64,000 nucleotides of DNA from JAPOUP01 sp965201085. Its GTDB lineage: Bacteria > Pseudomonadota > Alphaproteobacteria > Rhodobacterales > Rhodobacteraceae. Below, piece by piece: positions 29,680-38,512 of the stretch. Made by a program: the position numbers and the translations under genes. The stretch covers positions 124,001 through 188,000 of the forward strand of contig CBDAVS010000022.1 in NCBI GenBank assembly GCA_965201085.1. Reading direction: 5' to 3'. Position 1 is the stretch's first letter; each line of letters starts with the position of its first letter. The notes beneath the pieces were generated by a model. It was given only the letters and a program-made list of their open reading frames with translations. It had not been told where the DNA came from and ran no database searches.

Positions 29680-30434
29680 AGAACCGTGAACCCTTTGACA
29701 TCCTCCGGTCTTTCGACGGTCCCGATCACGTTCGGCAACCCCATCCCCCCAGGCCGCTCCCGCGGCTTCGGACCCGGGTGGCCACCGTCGGCGAACGGCC
29801 TGCACACCGTGGGCACCGTCTCCAGCGGCTCCGCGATCAGGTCCGGCGCCCCGTTCCGGTCCTGGATGTCGGCGGTGTGAACCGTCATGATGGCCGGCGT
29901 GCCGCCGGCGTCCACGATCAGGTGCCTTTTCCTCCCCTTCACCTTCCTGCCGGCGTGGTGGCCGCGGGGCCCGCCGCTCTCCGCGGTCCTCACCGACCGG
30001 CTGTCGACCGGGGCGGCGGCCGGCTCCGCGGAGCGCCCCGGACACCGCCGCGCGGGGTCCCGGAGACGATGCGCGATACGCTCCGGGAGCCCGCTCCGCC
30101 GCCATGCGCGAAAATGGTCCCGGTCGGTGGAAAACGGTGGATATCCAGAGGGTGACGCACGCCACCGGCATCCCGTGGACAGGATATACCGGACCGCGCC
30201 GGACACCGACCGAAGGTCGACCCCGCGCGGCCGTCCCATCCTTCCCCGCTTCGGCGGCATCGGCCCGATGACGGTCTATTCGGAGTTGGTCAGTTCGTTT
30301 TGACCGTGGTCGTCCGGGCGCTTATGGAGCTGTTGGGTGGTCCTGTCCCGGGGCATGGCTCTCTCCGTATCTGGGTGCGTTCACCAACCGGAATGCCACA
30401 TCCTGCGGGAGCACTCAACTTATGGAACAAACTC
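29680..30434 (-). mobile_element. IS5-family element, copy 3 (3' part deleted)
   Basis: The 5' end is present (complement GAGTTTGTTCCATAAGTTGA, next to TCA at 30435-30437). The other ~250 bases, together with the middle of the host ISa gene, are gone. The break at 29680 joins ISa DNA directly to the IS5 sequence for NVKGFTV. Confidence 0.8.
29685..30356 (-). pseudogene. IS5-family transposase, truncated
   Basis: It reads from ATG 30356 (MPRDRTTQQLHKRPDDHGQN). A TAG replaces Trp in the LTxxEW motif near 30275. The frame then runs PMPPKRGRMGRPRGVDL through PVDSRSVRTAESGG and FADGGHPGPK, and is cut after VKGFTVL. The Glu-bearing end is missing. Confidence 0.8.
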
Positions 30435-30764
30435 TCAGACCTGACCGCGCCCGCCCGGGAGCGACCGGAGACGCCCGCCACCGGGGCCTTCCCGGAGGGG
30501 GACATCGACCCGCTCCACACCATGCCGGAACCGCGGGCCACCGGGACGTGGTGAGGCCGCCGGACGGTCAGGCGCACGACATCCGGACATCCGTCATCGA
30601 CCCGGGGCGCCCCGTCGGCCCGCATCCGAACCCGCGTCGGCCGCCGCCGGGGACGAAAAAGGTCCGGCGGGGCCCGGGAGGCTGAACCGGGCCATCCAGG
30701 TCCGCGACGTCCCCGGAAAGCGGAGACGGGAATGGGATGATGTACAGGTGTGGGACTTTGTAAG

Positions 30765-30951
30765 GGCCCGGACCGGCGTGCCCGCGGGCCGGCGGGGGCC
30801 GGGTGTTCTCTTCACGTTACTGCCTCCAGCCGTCCAGCCAAAGCCCCCGGCGGCGCTTCGACGGGCCCGGCCAGGGTCCCGTGAAGCCGGAATCCGCCGG
30901 ATCCGGCCCGATCCCCGGAAAAACAAGGGATTTTCTGACAGACACTTGATA
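30765..30951 (+). repeat. ISNCY right-arm fragment, forwards
   Basis: It carries the ISNCY 3' tail (CCGGAATCCGCCGGATCCGG and TTTTCTGACAGACAC at the end), partner of the backward arm at 25537-25707. The outer flank is TTGATAT, not TA, so no duplication is visible. Confidence 0.7.
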
Positions 30952-31237
30952 TCGGCAATTCAACCCATCGCTTGACCTGAAGCAATCTGATGACCATGCG
31001 CTTACGTGATGAAGTTCAATAACCAAGGTCTCGCTCGTGGCTTAGCATGATCATTGCGCTTCATCTCTTCTGGGTGTGTCCGATGGTTGATTTCGACAAC
31101 AACGGAGCGGCTTGGCAACCCGCATCATTGCCGGAGCGGATAGTTTCACCGATTTTCTCAGCATGCGCCCTTGCCGCTGGCGTTCAAACACCGGCCATGG
31201 CATTGGTCACTCAAATTCGCTGCAGGTGCATCGCAAC
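30952..31237. other. Leader region of hisF
   Basis: About 285 bases. An upstream in-frame extension of hisF exists but has no his-like sequence. No hisA, hisH or hisB is present, although they usually precede hisF. I see no clear promoter. Confidence 0.35.
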
Positions 31238-31999
31238 ATGTTAAAGACCCGCATCATTCCCTGTCTCGACGTGGCCGAAGGCCGCGTCGTGAAAGGTGTA
31301 AACTTTGTCGATCTTGTGGATGCCGGTGATCCGGTGGAAGCCGCTAGGGTATATGATGGGTCGGGCGCTGATGAACTGTGTTTTCTTGATATCAAGGCCA
31401 CATACGAGAACCGCGGCACATTGTATGATCTTGTCACCCGAACAGCGGAGCAATGCTTCATGCCATTGACGGTGGGAGGGGGGGTGCGCAGTTACGAAGA
31501 TGTACGCAGTCTGTTGTTCGCCGGTGCCGACAAGGTCAGTTTCAATTCAGCCGCGGTTGCCAATCCGGACGTAGTGGCACAAGCGGCGAACCGGTTCGGG
31601 AGCCAATGCATCGTTGTTGCGATCGACGCGAAATCTACATCTCTGGGGCGTTGGGAAATATTCACCCACGGCGGCCGTCGGCCGACTGGTATCGACGCTA
31701 TCGAATTCGCGCGCATGGTGGCCGGGAAAGGGGCAGGGGAAATTCTGCTAACCTCCATGGACCGCGACGGTACCCGCGCTGGCTTTGACATCGAACTGAC
31801 ACGGGCCGTAAACGACGCGGTCGATATTCCCGTGATCGCCTCTGGCGGCGTCGGTACACTGGATCACCTTGTGGAGGGTGTAAGCCACGGAAGAGCCAGT
31901 GCGGTCCTCGCGGCGTCAATCTTCCATTTCGGCGAATACACCATCGCCGAAGCCAAAGCACACATGACCGCTGCGGGCATTCCGATGAGACTGTCATGA
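31238..31999 (+). CDS. hisF: Imidazole glycerol phosphate synthase, cyclase subunit
   Basis: This 253-residue (beta/alpha)8 enzyme makes imidazole glycerol phosphate and AICAR from PRFAR with ammonia from HisH. The catalytic pair Asp11 (IIPCLDVAEGRVVKG) and Asp130 (VVAIDAK) is intact, as are the phosphate sites LTVGGGVRSYEDV and VIASGGVGTLDHL. MLKTRIIPCLD at 31238 is the standard start, with AGGTG upstream. It overlaps hisE by ATGA. HisH, needed for activity, must be encoded elsewhere or lost. Confidence 0.95.
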   Translation: MLKTRIIPCLDVAEGRVVKGVNFVDLVDAGDPVEAARVYDGSGADELCFLDIKATYENRGTLYDLVTRTAEQCFMPLTVGGGVRSYEDVRSLLFAGADKVSFNSAAVANPDVVAQAANRFGSQCIVVAIDAKSTSLGRWEIFTHGGRRPTGIDAIEFARMVAGKGAGEILLTSMDRDGTRAGFDIELTRAVNDAVDIPVIASGGVGTLDHLVEGVSHGRASAVLAASIFHFGEYTIAEAKAHMTAAGIPMRLS

Positions 32000-32304
32000 C
32001 AGCGCTTGAAAGACTTGCGGTCACGATCGAGTCCCGCAGAACCGCCGATCCTGAGCGTTCATGGACCGCAAGATTACTCGCAGGTCCCAAGGAAAAGACC
32101 ATTGAAAAATTCGGTGAAGAGGCGATCGAAGCGATCATCGCGGCTGGAACCGGCCATAAGGACCGCCTCGTCGCCGAGTCCGCCGATGTACTCTATCATC
32201 TCATTGTCATGCTTGCGGCCCACAAAATCACCCTGAAGGACGTTCTGGGGGAACTCGAGAGACGCGAGGGGATTTCTGGAATCGAGGAGAAGGCGAGTCG
32301 CTGA
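31996..32304 (+). CDS. hisE: Phosphoribosyl-ATP pyrophosphatase
   Basis: This 102-residue protein has the HisE core KTIEKFGEEAIEAIIAA and VAESADVLYHLIVMLAAH, the metal-binding acidic residues of the MazG-like fold. It removes pyrophosphate from phosphoribosyl-ATP, the second step of histidine synthesis. It is translationally coupled to hisF and is the last gene of the pair. Confidence 0.95.
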   Translation: MTALERLAVTIESRRTADPERSWTARLLAGPKEKTIEKFGEEAIEAIIAAGTGHKDRLVAESADVLYHLIVMLAAHKITLKDVLGELERREGISGIEEKASR

Positions 32305-32372
32305 GGGCGGTTAACGGTATCGGGTTTATATCCGCATTTCGCGGATTCAATCCGGATTGGCTTGCGGTACCT

Positions 32373-34167
32373 AGTGTCCGCCAGAAAACCGCCAGACTGA
32401 GGATTTTTCGCGATTGATGATGGAATCCGCCTTGCGGGGAAGCACTGGCTATGGCGGTCAGGGTATGCCGCGGAATCCGGCAATCCTCCCCTTCAGGAGG
32501 CCCCCATGCGCAGGGTCCACGACACCCGGCGGCGGCCCGGCGCCCCCGACATCACGAGGATCAGGCCGACCGTCAGATCGAGGGACGACATCCCGGCGAT
32601 CCTGATCGGCCTCCAGGACCCCTGCGGCGACGAAGGGACCCGAAAGCGGCTGTCCGGGCTTCCGGGTCGGCTGGTGCTGCCCGGAAAGGGCCGCCGGGCC
32701 GGCGGGCCGGGTATGGAGCCGTTGACCATCCCGGTGCCCGGCGTGGTCAGGCAGGGTCCCGGGTGCGGTTTCGACCGGCTTCGGGAACCGGCGAACCAGC
32801 GCATCCCGATCCGGCGAAGGCCGAAGGCCGGGCCACGGATCATGGGACGTGGACGGATACGGATACGAATACCGGCGTCTGGTTGACAGCGTGTCGCTCC
32901 TCACGCCGGAGCTTCCCGCCGGGGTCGGAAGGACGGTCGTGGAGAGGGGCCACAGGGTGGCGGCGGAAAAGCCTGGCGCCGCGTCGCGCGGCCGCCGTCA
33001 TTCCTTCGTGGCCGGGACCGACGTGCATCATCCGACCGACCGCAGCCTGCCGATGGACGCGGCGCGGTGCATGGTCCGGGACGTGTCCCGGGCCTGCGGG
33101 GGGCCTGGGCCGCGCGGCTGGCGGCGGAAGGAATACCTTTGCGGAAAGCTCCGCAGGCCCTGTCCCGGTGTCGCCACGTCACGGCTCGCCGACCCGCGCC
33201 CGAGGGACGTGGAGGCGCCGCTCCGGCTCGCCCTGAAGCTGGCGGACAGGGCGGAGGCGGGCGGCGCGGAGATCGACGGCAGGTTGGGTATCCCGGGCCC
33301 ATCGGACAGTATCCGGGGCTTCATCGGCCATGTCAGGCCCCGGGCGGACCTGACCGGACGGTGGATCCTGAAGGGAGGGACGATCCCGCACGGCGGGAAG
33401 GTGCACCCGATATCCGGGCCGGACACCCGCTGGATATCGAAGGGAAAGGCCGGGGTCCCGGTGGAGCCCGGCGTTCCGGTCCGCCTCCTTGAGGACCGTC
33501 ACGGATTCCTCCTGCCCCGTTCCGTCATGTGGGAGGGGAGAGACGTGGACGTGGCGGTCCCCATGGGCGGGGAGGCGCGGGCCCGGTTCCCCGACCTGTC
33601 GGTGGTGAGCTTCGACCGCGGTCCGCACTGCCCCCCGGACCGGCTGGGGCCTGCCGGGATGCTGGAGCCGACCCCATGCCGCGGAAAGGGAGGCTGTCGA
33701 AGGCGGACCGCGTCCGGGAAAGCGGGGAGGCGTTCCGCGGGGCGCGGCGCGCCCACGCCGCCGGCGGGTCGGCCATCAGACAACCTGGAGCACCGTGGCC
33801 TCGACCGGGTGCGGCGGCCACGGAAGGGAGGGTTTCGCCGGCGCCGTGGCGCTGGCGGTGCTGGCCGCGAACGTCCACCGCCCAGGCCTGATGCTCGCGG
33901 GAGAGGGAGCGCCCCGTGCTCCCCGCCGCCGCCTGACCGGGGCGTCCACCGGTGAACCGGCCCATGGAAGGCCCCGCCGCTGCGGGGCCCGGACCGGTGT
34001 GCCCGCGGGCCGGCGGAGGTTCAGATGTTCATCATATGTTCCCGCCACCGACCGTCCCGTCGAAGCCTCGGGCGGCGCTCCGACGGGCCCGGCCAGGGTC
34101 CCGTGAAGCCGGAATCCGCCGGATTCGGCCCGATCCCCGGAAAAACACGGGGTTTTCTGGCAGACAC
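32373..34167 (+). mobile_element. ISNCY-family element, copy 4 (decayed)
   Basis: Both ends are present (GTGTCCGCCAGAAAACC and TTTTCTGGCAGACAC). The left flank ends TACCTA, but the right flank is TATGTG; the matching TACCTA is at the right of ISNCY copy 2 (10604-10609). So the two flanks of this copy do not come from one insertion event. Confidence 0.85.
32506..33936 (+). pseudogene. ISNCY transposase, decayed copy
   Basis: It starts MRRVHDTRRRPGAPDI and ends in PVLPAAA (33936). Frameshifts near 32820, 33680 and 33780 break it. FVAGTDVHHPTDRSLPMDAA and VVSFDRGPHCPPDRL are recognisable. AVES of the Glu motif has become AGGS. It shows the same A-to-G / T-to-C pattern as copy 2, with partly different positions changed. 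Confidence 0.78.
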
Positions 34168-34427
34168 TATGTGGCTGATCTGGATGCTGATGTAGCGTTG
34201 AACGGTGGATCGGTCGCGACGCAATCCACTGATTCGCTGTTTATGCCGCGTGGAATATGGAGATTGTCGGGCGACGAATAGCGCACGGATTTTTCCGGTT
34301 GCCTCACCCATGCCGGATTGTTTCGTCTTCTGAACTGTCCCGTTCCAGCGGTTATCCGGCGACCTGACCTGGACGCGCGTCGAAGGACGTTGGCGAAGTG
34401 TCTTGTCTCATCGAGGTCTCCGTTCAC
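34168..34427 (-). pseudogene. DNA methyltransferase, N-terminal fragment cut by ISNCY
   Basis: The minus strand reads RYSSPDNLHIPRGINSESVD then CVATDPPFN. This is the family pattern of site-specific adenine methyltransferases: DNL, a short helix, SVDL, then DPPF, the catalytic motif IV. The gene is cut nine residues after DPPFN by ISNCY copy 4; no S-adenosylmethionine-binding part follows in the window. Its start is uncertain (ATG 34427 possible). It lies downstream of ardC on the same strand, so both may come from one mobile-element or restriction-related region. Confidence 0.55.
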
Positions 34428-35249
34428 GATCGCTGTCCGAAATACCCTAGCCTATATCCAGTCGGTGACTTCTTCGCCATTGGCAGGTCGCCGCTTTCGG
34501 GTCCGGTGGTCAAATGTTGGCGGGTCTGGTTCCGGGTTTCGGAACCCGGGCTATCGGTTCGACAACAGCGGAAGGGTGATCCGGAAAACCGGTGGAGGTG
34601 GTGCCCTCGGACGGTTGCAGCCGGTGAATATAGTCCACCGCCTTCTGCGCATCGCTCGCCGCGCGATAGATGACTCGCATGTCTTCCTTAAGGAAGCGTA
34701 GCCAAGTGGTGAGATAGGCGGCAGTCTGCTTGAAGTCTGGTATCAGTCCAAGGCCCGCGCAGAGAAAGCAGTTTCCGATTTCCGCGATCAGTTCCTCGAA
34801 CGCGTAGTCATCATCGCCACGTAAGCGACTGAATCGATCCAGACGGGGTTCCGCACCTGTCCAATGGGTCAGTTCATGGGCGAGGGTGCCATAGTATCCG
34901 GCCACATTGTGGAACGTATTGATCGAAGGCACATGGATTCGATCCATGCCGAGATCGTAGTATGCGCGAGGCTGGTCAATCGTGACTATGTCCGCACCGG
35001 TCGCCGCGAAAAACGCCTCCAGTTCAGGGTTCGCCTGGGTGCCAAGGTCGCGTACCGGATCCATTCGATCATAGTGGGTACTGGGAAGACCGTCGATCTG
35101 GTCGGCGTTGAACACGGGATAGGAGCGCGCGAAGCTGACCTCCTCTTCCTCTCCGTTTTCATCCTGTTTGACCGTCGTGCCATATTTCATGATCTGCGAG
35201 GCCTTTTCGCCCTTGCGGACCCAACCACCGAGAGTCTGAGCCTGTCTAA

Positions 35250-36207
35250 GAGTTTGTTCCATAAGTTGAGTGGTCCCGCAGGATGTGGCATTCCGGTTGG
35301 TGAAAGCAACCAAATCCGGAGATCGCCATGCCCTGGAACAGGACCACCCAACAGCTCCATAAGCGCCCGGACGACCACAGTCAAAACGATCTGACCGACG
35401 CCGAATGGACCATCATCGAGCCGATGCTGCCGAAGCAGGGAAGGATGGGACGGCCGCGCGAGGTCGACCTTCGGTCGGTGTTCGACGCGGGCCGGTATAT
35501 CCTGTCCACGGGATGCCAGTGGCGCGCGTTACCCTCTGGATATCCACCGTTTTCCACCGTCCAGAACTATTTTTACGCATGGCGGCGGAGCGGGCTCCTG
35601 GAGCGTCTCGTGCATCGTCTCCGGGACCTCGCGCGGCGGTGTTCGGGGCGCTCCGCGGAGCCGACCGCCGCCTCGATCGACAGCCAGTCGGTGAAGACCA
35701 CGGAGAGCGGCGGGCCCCGCGGCTACGACGCCGGGAAGAAGGTGAAGGGGAGGAAAAGGCACCTGATCGTGGACGCCGACGGCACACCGATCGTCATGAC
35801 GGTTCACACCGCCAACATCCAGGACCGGGACGGCGCACCGGACCTGATCGCGAAGCTGCTGGAGACGGTGCCCACGGTGTGTAGGCTGTTCGCCGACGGT
35901 GGCCACGCGGGTCCGAAGCTGCGGGAGCGGCTTGAGGGGATGGGGTTGTCGAACGTGATCAGGATCGTCGAAAAACCGAAGAATGTCAAAGGGTTCACGG
36001 TTCTCTACCGCCGCTGGGTGGTGGAGCGGACCTTCGCCTGGATGGGCCGGTGCCGCCGCCTGTCGAAAGATTACGAAAGGCTCAGTGAGAACTCGCTGGC
36101 ATGGGCGCAGCTGGCCGCCTGCCGGTTCCTGCTCAGGCGGGTGGCGAGGGCGTCAACTCCATGAAAAACAATAGTTTAATGATATCAGTGACTTATGATT
36201 CAAACTC
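35250..36207 (+). mobile_element. IS5-family element, copy 4 (958 bp, intact)
   Basis: The ends are GAGTTTGTTCCATAAGTTGA and the complement of GAGTTTGAATCATAAGTCAC, with TAA duplicated at 35247-35249 and 36208-36210. It lies in ardC. It is one of four almost identical 958-base copies (with 38513, 41496 and 56688). Confidence 0.95.
35328..36164 (+). CDS. IS5-family transposase (278 residues)
   Basis: Intact: DUF4096-type N-terminus (LTDAEWTIIEPMLPKQGRMG), DDE residues in ASIDSQSVKTTESGG, LFADGGHAGPK and VVERTFAWMGRC, and the long C-terminus LAWAQLAACRFLLRRVARAS. Compared with its sisters it has Asn in TANIQDRD and His in GGHAG. ATG follows CCGGAGATCGCC, with GGAG at good spacing. Confidence 0.95.
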   Translation: MPWNRTTQQLHKRPDDHSQNDLTDAEWTIIEPMLPKQGRMGRPREVDLRSVFDAGRYILSTGCQWRALPSGYPPFSTVQNYFYAWRRSGLLERLVHRLRDLARRCSGRSAEPTAASIDSQSVKTTESGGPRGYDAGKKVKGRKRHLIVDADGTPIVMTVHTANIQDRDGAPDLIAKLLETVPTVCRLFADGGHAGPKLRERLEGMGLSNVIRIVEKPKNVKGFTVLYRRWVVERTFAWMGRCRRLSKDYERLSENSLAWAQLAACRFLLRRVARASTP

Positions 36208-36439
36208 TAAACGTAAGCCAACGCGCTGAATTGTAGCCCTTGCGTTCCGCGACGTTCCATAGAAGCAGGACATTGATCCCACGGTAGGGGTCGCCGTTGT
36301 GGCGAAGCGGAAGGCTGGCACCGCCTACACAGCCGGTCCAGGGCTTGCGCCATGGTGGACTGCCCGCTTCGATCGCTTCAATGATGCGGTCAGTGATTGA
36401 CCGGCGCTGGCTTCGGTTTGGTTTTTGCATTGCATTGCT

Positions 36440-36790
36440 CCCGTTTCTTTGACGGGCGAGCCAAAGCTGACTCCGGCAGTGCCAAACCTTCCAAGGCTTG
36501 ATTCGCCCGTGCCGGACATGTGATTTCCGGCGTCGGGGGTACAATATGCTTCAAGGGTGACAAATATGGACGCGGGTTAGCGGGCTTGGAGAATTTTTCC
36601 GAGATGCCTGCTTCAGAGGAACCGCACGATACCCGAATTAGGCACACCATAGCATCCGTGCATCGCTGCAAGCACCGAAGATTCAATGCGTTGTAGCGGG
36701 CGACACACGGATGAATGTAGGCAACGGCCTGCGGATTGCCACATTCCTTACACGGTAGGCCAACCCATGCGACCTTCGTCCACTCGGTGA
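36440..36790 (-). other. Possible small ORF upstream of ardC
   Basis: A minus-strand open frame reads WTKVAWVGLPCKECGNPQAV, then HPCVARYNALNLRCLQRCTD, and overlaps the ardC start. The paired cysteines (CKEC and later C...C) look like a metal-binding knuckle. There is no ATG before the cysteine block, only one at 36686, so the start is unclear. It may be a remnant of the ardC-linked region. Unknown family. Confidence 0.3.
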
Positions 36791-36932
36791 GTTCAGGTTT
36801 TCAAAGACATGAATTCACGGGATGTGGGCCAGCGTCCTTTCCATCGTCCGTCAGTTCTTGGGCCAGCTGCGATTAAGGGGCTGGAGGAGTTATCTGTCAC
36901 TTCATGCGGTATGGCATCACATGCCTTTATTC

Positions 36933-37961
36933 TTATGTATCGTGGCGCACCAGAAGGTCCTTCAGGAGCGAGACCAGTTCCCACTTTAGCTTCTCAGGCG
37001 ACACGATTGATATTTTAGGGCCCCAGGTTACCAGATGCATCGCGAGTTCCTGCATGCCTCCCGATGTGAATTTCACCGAAAGGCGTCCGTCATCCAGCGG
37101 TGTAACCGTTTGCCCGGGATGGAACCGGAAATTCCCGGCTTCGTTAGCCACTTCCGCATCGAAGATCAAATGCGCTTCGAAGGGTGGCTCCTGAAAGACG
37201 CCGAAAGATTTCGTACGAAAAGATTCAAGATCGAATTCCGGATCAAGCCATGCGGTGGTATCGGAAATAACCGCATCGCTGACCCTATCCAGTCTGAACA
37301 GGACCGGATCCTCCGACTCGCTCTGAGCGGCCACGATGTAGGAGCGGGGACCTATCAGAAGTCCGCGCACGGCCGCTGTGCGCATGCTGGATCTACCGGA
37401 CGTTGTCACGTAGCTGAATCGAAGCAGCTTCTGCGCTAGCAGAGCCATCTGGCAAATGGAGAGAATCCCTGGCTCGACGGCGATATGGGGTCCGGGTGTC
37501 GCAACCGGAAGCTGGGTCAGGGTCAGGGCTTCGACATCCGGTGCGAGCCGGTAGCGCTGCCTTTCGCGAAGAGCGGCCAGATTGCGACGCCCCAAATCGC
37601 GCAGGGAGGCAGCACGTACGCTTTCTCCGCTTTGCTGGAACATCTGCGCAGCGAGTTCCAGGTCGGCGAGTTCCTGCGCCGAAGGGGCGAGAAGGAAGGC
37701 GGAGACACCAGCCGAGATTCGATAGCGCTTGTATCTTCCGTCTTCCATCAATTCGACGGGGAACAGCTCATATAGGGTCCCGACCATTCTCTGGGTCGTG
37801 CGTCTACCGAGACCGAATTCATGCATGAGCTCACTTACCGTTCGTCCTTCGGCCGAGGCTGCCAGATATAGTGCCATTTTCAGAAGGCGTTTCGCTGGCC
37901 GCATCCGCAGCTTTCTAGGCTCGTTCAACTCGCTGTCTGTTTCGGAGGTGGTTTCGTTCAT
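36933..37961 (-). CDS. WYL-domain transcriptional regulator
   Basis: 342 residues. The N-terminal winged helix-turn-helix spans about residues 20-75 (RLLKMALYLAASAEGRTVSE then FGLGRRTTQRMVGTLYELF). The middle WYL-type domain carries LLRFSYVTTSGRSSMRTAAV then RGLLIGPRSYIVAAQ, and a C-terminal extension follows (LSVKFTSGGMQELAMHLVTW). Such proteins often repress defence or DNA-damage genes and bind a ligand through the WYL fold. It lies beside ardC and the methyltransferase scrap, which fits a defence or mobile-region regulator. Confidence 0.85.
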   Translation of the reverse strand: MNETTSETDSELNEPRKLRMRPAKRLLKMALYLAASAEGRTVSELMHEFGLGRRTTQRMVGTLYELFPVELMEDGRYKRYRISAGVSAFLLAPSAQELADLELAAQMFQQSGESVRAASLRDLGRRNLAALRERQRYRLAPDVEALTLTQLPVATPGPHIAVEPGILSICQMALLAQKLLRFSYVTTSGRSSMRTAAVRGLLIGPRSYIVAAQSESEDPVLFRLDRVSDAVISDTTAWLDPEFDLESFRTKSFGVFQEPPFEAHLIFDAEVANEAGNFRFHPGQTVTPLDDGRLSVKFTSGGMQELAMHLVTWGPKISIVSPEKLKWELVSLLKDLLVRHDT

Positions 37962-38509
37962 AGCCGCGGGGCTCCTATCGGTATCTTAAGCCGGTGAAAG
38001 TCCGAATGCCGGCCTTCCGGCGCATGGCGCGATGCGGAATTCAGAGACGCACCGTCTGACGATGCTCTGTATGTCCCGAATTACGAAGAGGGAATCAATG
38101 TCAGGTGGTCTCTGGACCGTCGGAACCGCGCAGGCTTGACTGCGCCGGATTACAGTGGTGCCCGCGAAATTTCATCCGACCATCCTCACTTGATTGGTAT
38201 GAAGCATCGACTTGCCGGAAGAGGCGACGAGGGTCTCACATCGGGCGCTGCGACCACAGACCTGAACAATCAATGGATTATCCGTTGCAGGGCCGATGCT
38301 GGAATACCCGCTCTCCGATGTCACGGGCCGACATGAAATTGACTTGGCTGTGGGGCTCGCTTTGCACCGGGGGTATGCATGAACTGGCGAATCCCACTCG
38401 GTGACAGTCATCGTACCTGACAACGGTCCGATCCACAGCATAATGGGATGGGCTTCCTCGTTGCGAAAGGCCGCGGTCTAGACATATCTTCTGAACCGAC
38501 CGGCAATCC
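37962..38509. other. Spacer with a possible IS630-type scrap
   Basis: About 550 bases without an intact gene. At 38396-38480 the plus strand reads SVTVIVPDNGPIHSIMGWAS, like the second Asp motif of IS630-type transposases (VxxDNxPIH). Nothing on either side confirms it. The rest shows no recognisable coding. Confidence 0.3.
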
Positions 38510-38512
38510 TAA

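Larger units (their letters stand above)
25770..30740 (+). pseudogene. ISa transposase, second decayed copy in pieces
   Basis: Pieces: MRYGPVHFDSRTPGWIAA-like start near 25770 (now frameshifted) and VVRDHRFPMLPGVRVHGPA with RYSVRPVAACTHVG at 26190-26345. After ISb come GPCDSAGDMGRAGRECGRSG and GRVRRRIAGMG (29330-29440), then YAAYPRTAP and the VRDTTTMNH-like region at 29540-29660. After the IS5 scrap come SDLTAPARERPETPATGAFP and LNRAIQVRDVPGKRRR (30437-30730). It is wholly inactive. Its two interruption points differ from those in ISa copy 1. Confidence 0.6.
25718..30764 (+). mobile_element. ISa copy 2: DUF4338/IS4-type element holding ISb, IS5 copies
   Basis: The left end TTACAAAATGTCACACC and the right end (complement TTACAAAGTCCCACACC) match ISa copy 1. 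The 10-base duplication GGCCCGGACC lies at 25708-25717 and 30765-30774, inside an ISNCY arm. ISb copy 2 (26387-29213) splits its DUF4338 part. A truncated IS5 copy (29680-30434) replaces the middle of the DDE part. Confidence 0.75.
34510..36430 (-). pseudogene. ardC: ArdC-type antirestriction protein, split by IS5
   Basis: Reading minus from ATG 36430 (MQKPNRSQRRSITDRIIEAI) gives the ssDNA-binding N-terminal domain: GSPPWRKPWTG and YRGINVLLLWNVAERKGYNS. The IS5 insertion (35250-36207) follows W-L-T-F. After it the frame continues RQAQTLGGWVRKGEKAS through RDLGTQANPELEAFFAATGA to the zincin motif LAHELTHWTGAEPRLDR and ends at 34510. Removing the IS and one TAA gives exactly 319 codons with no other fault, a normal ArdC length. 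ArdC proteins protect incoming plasmid DNA; this one should be inactive while the IS is present. Confidence 0.85.
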
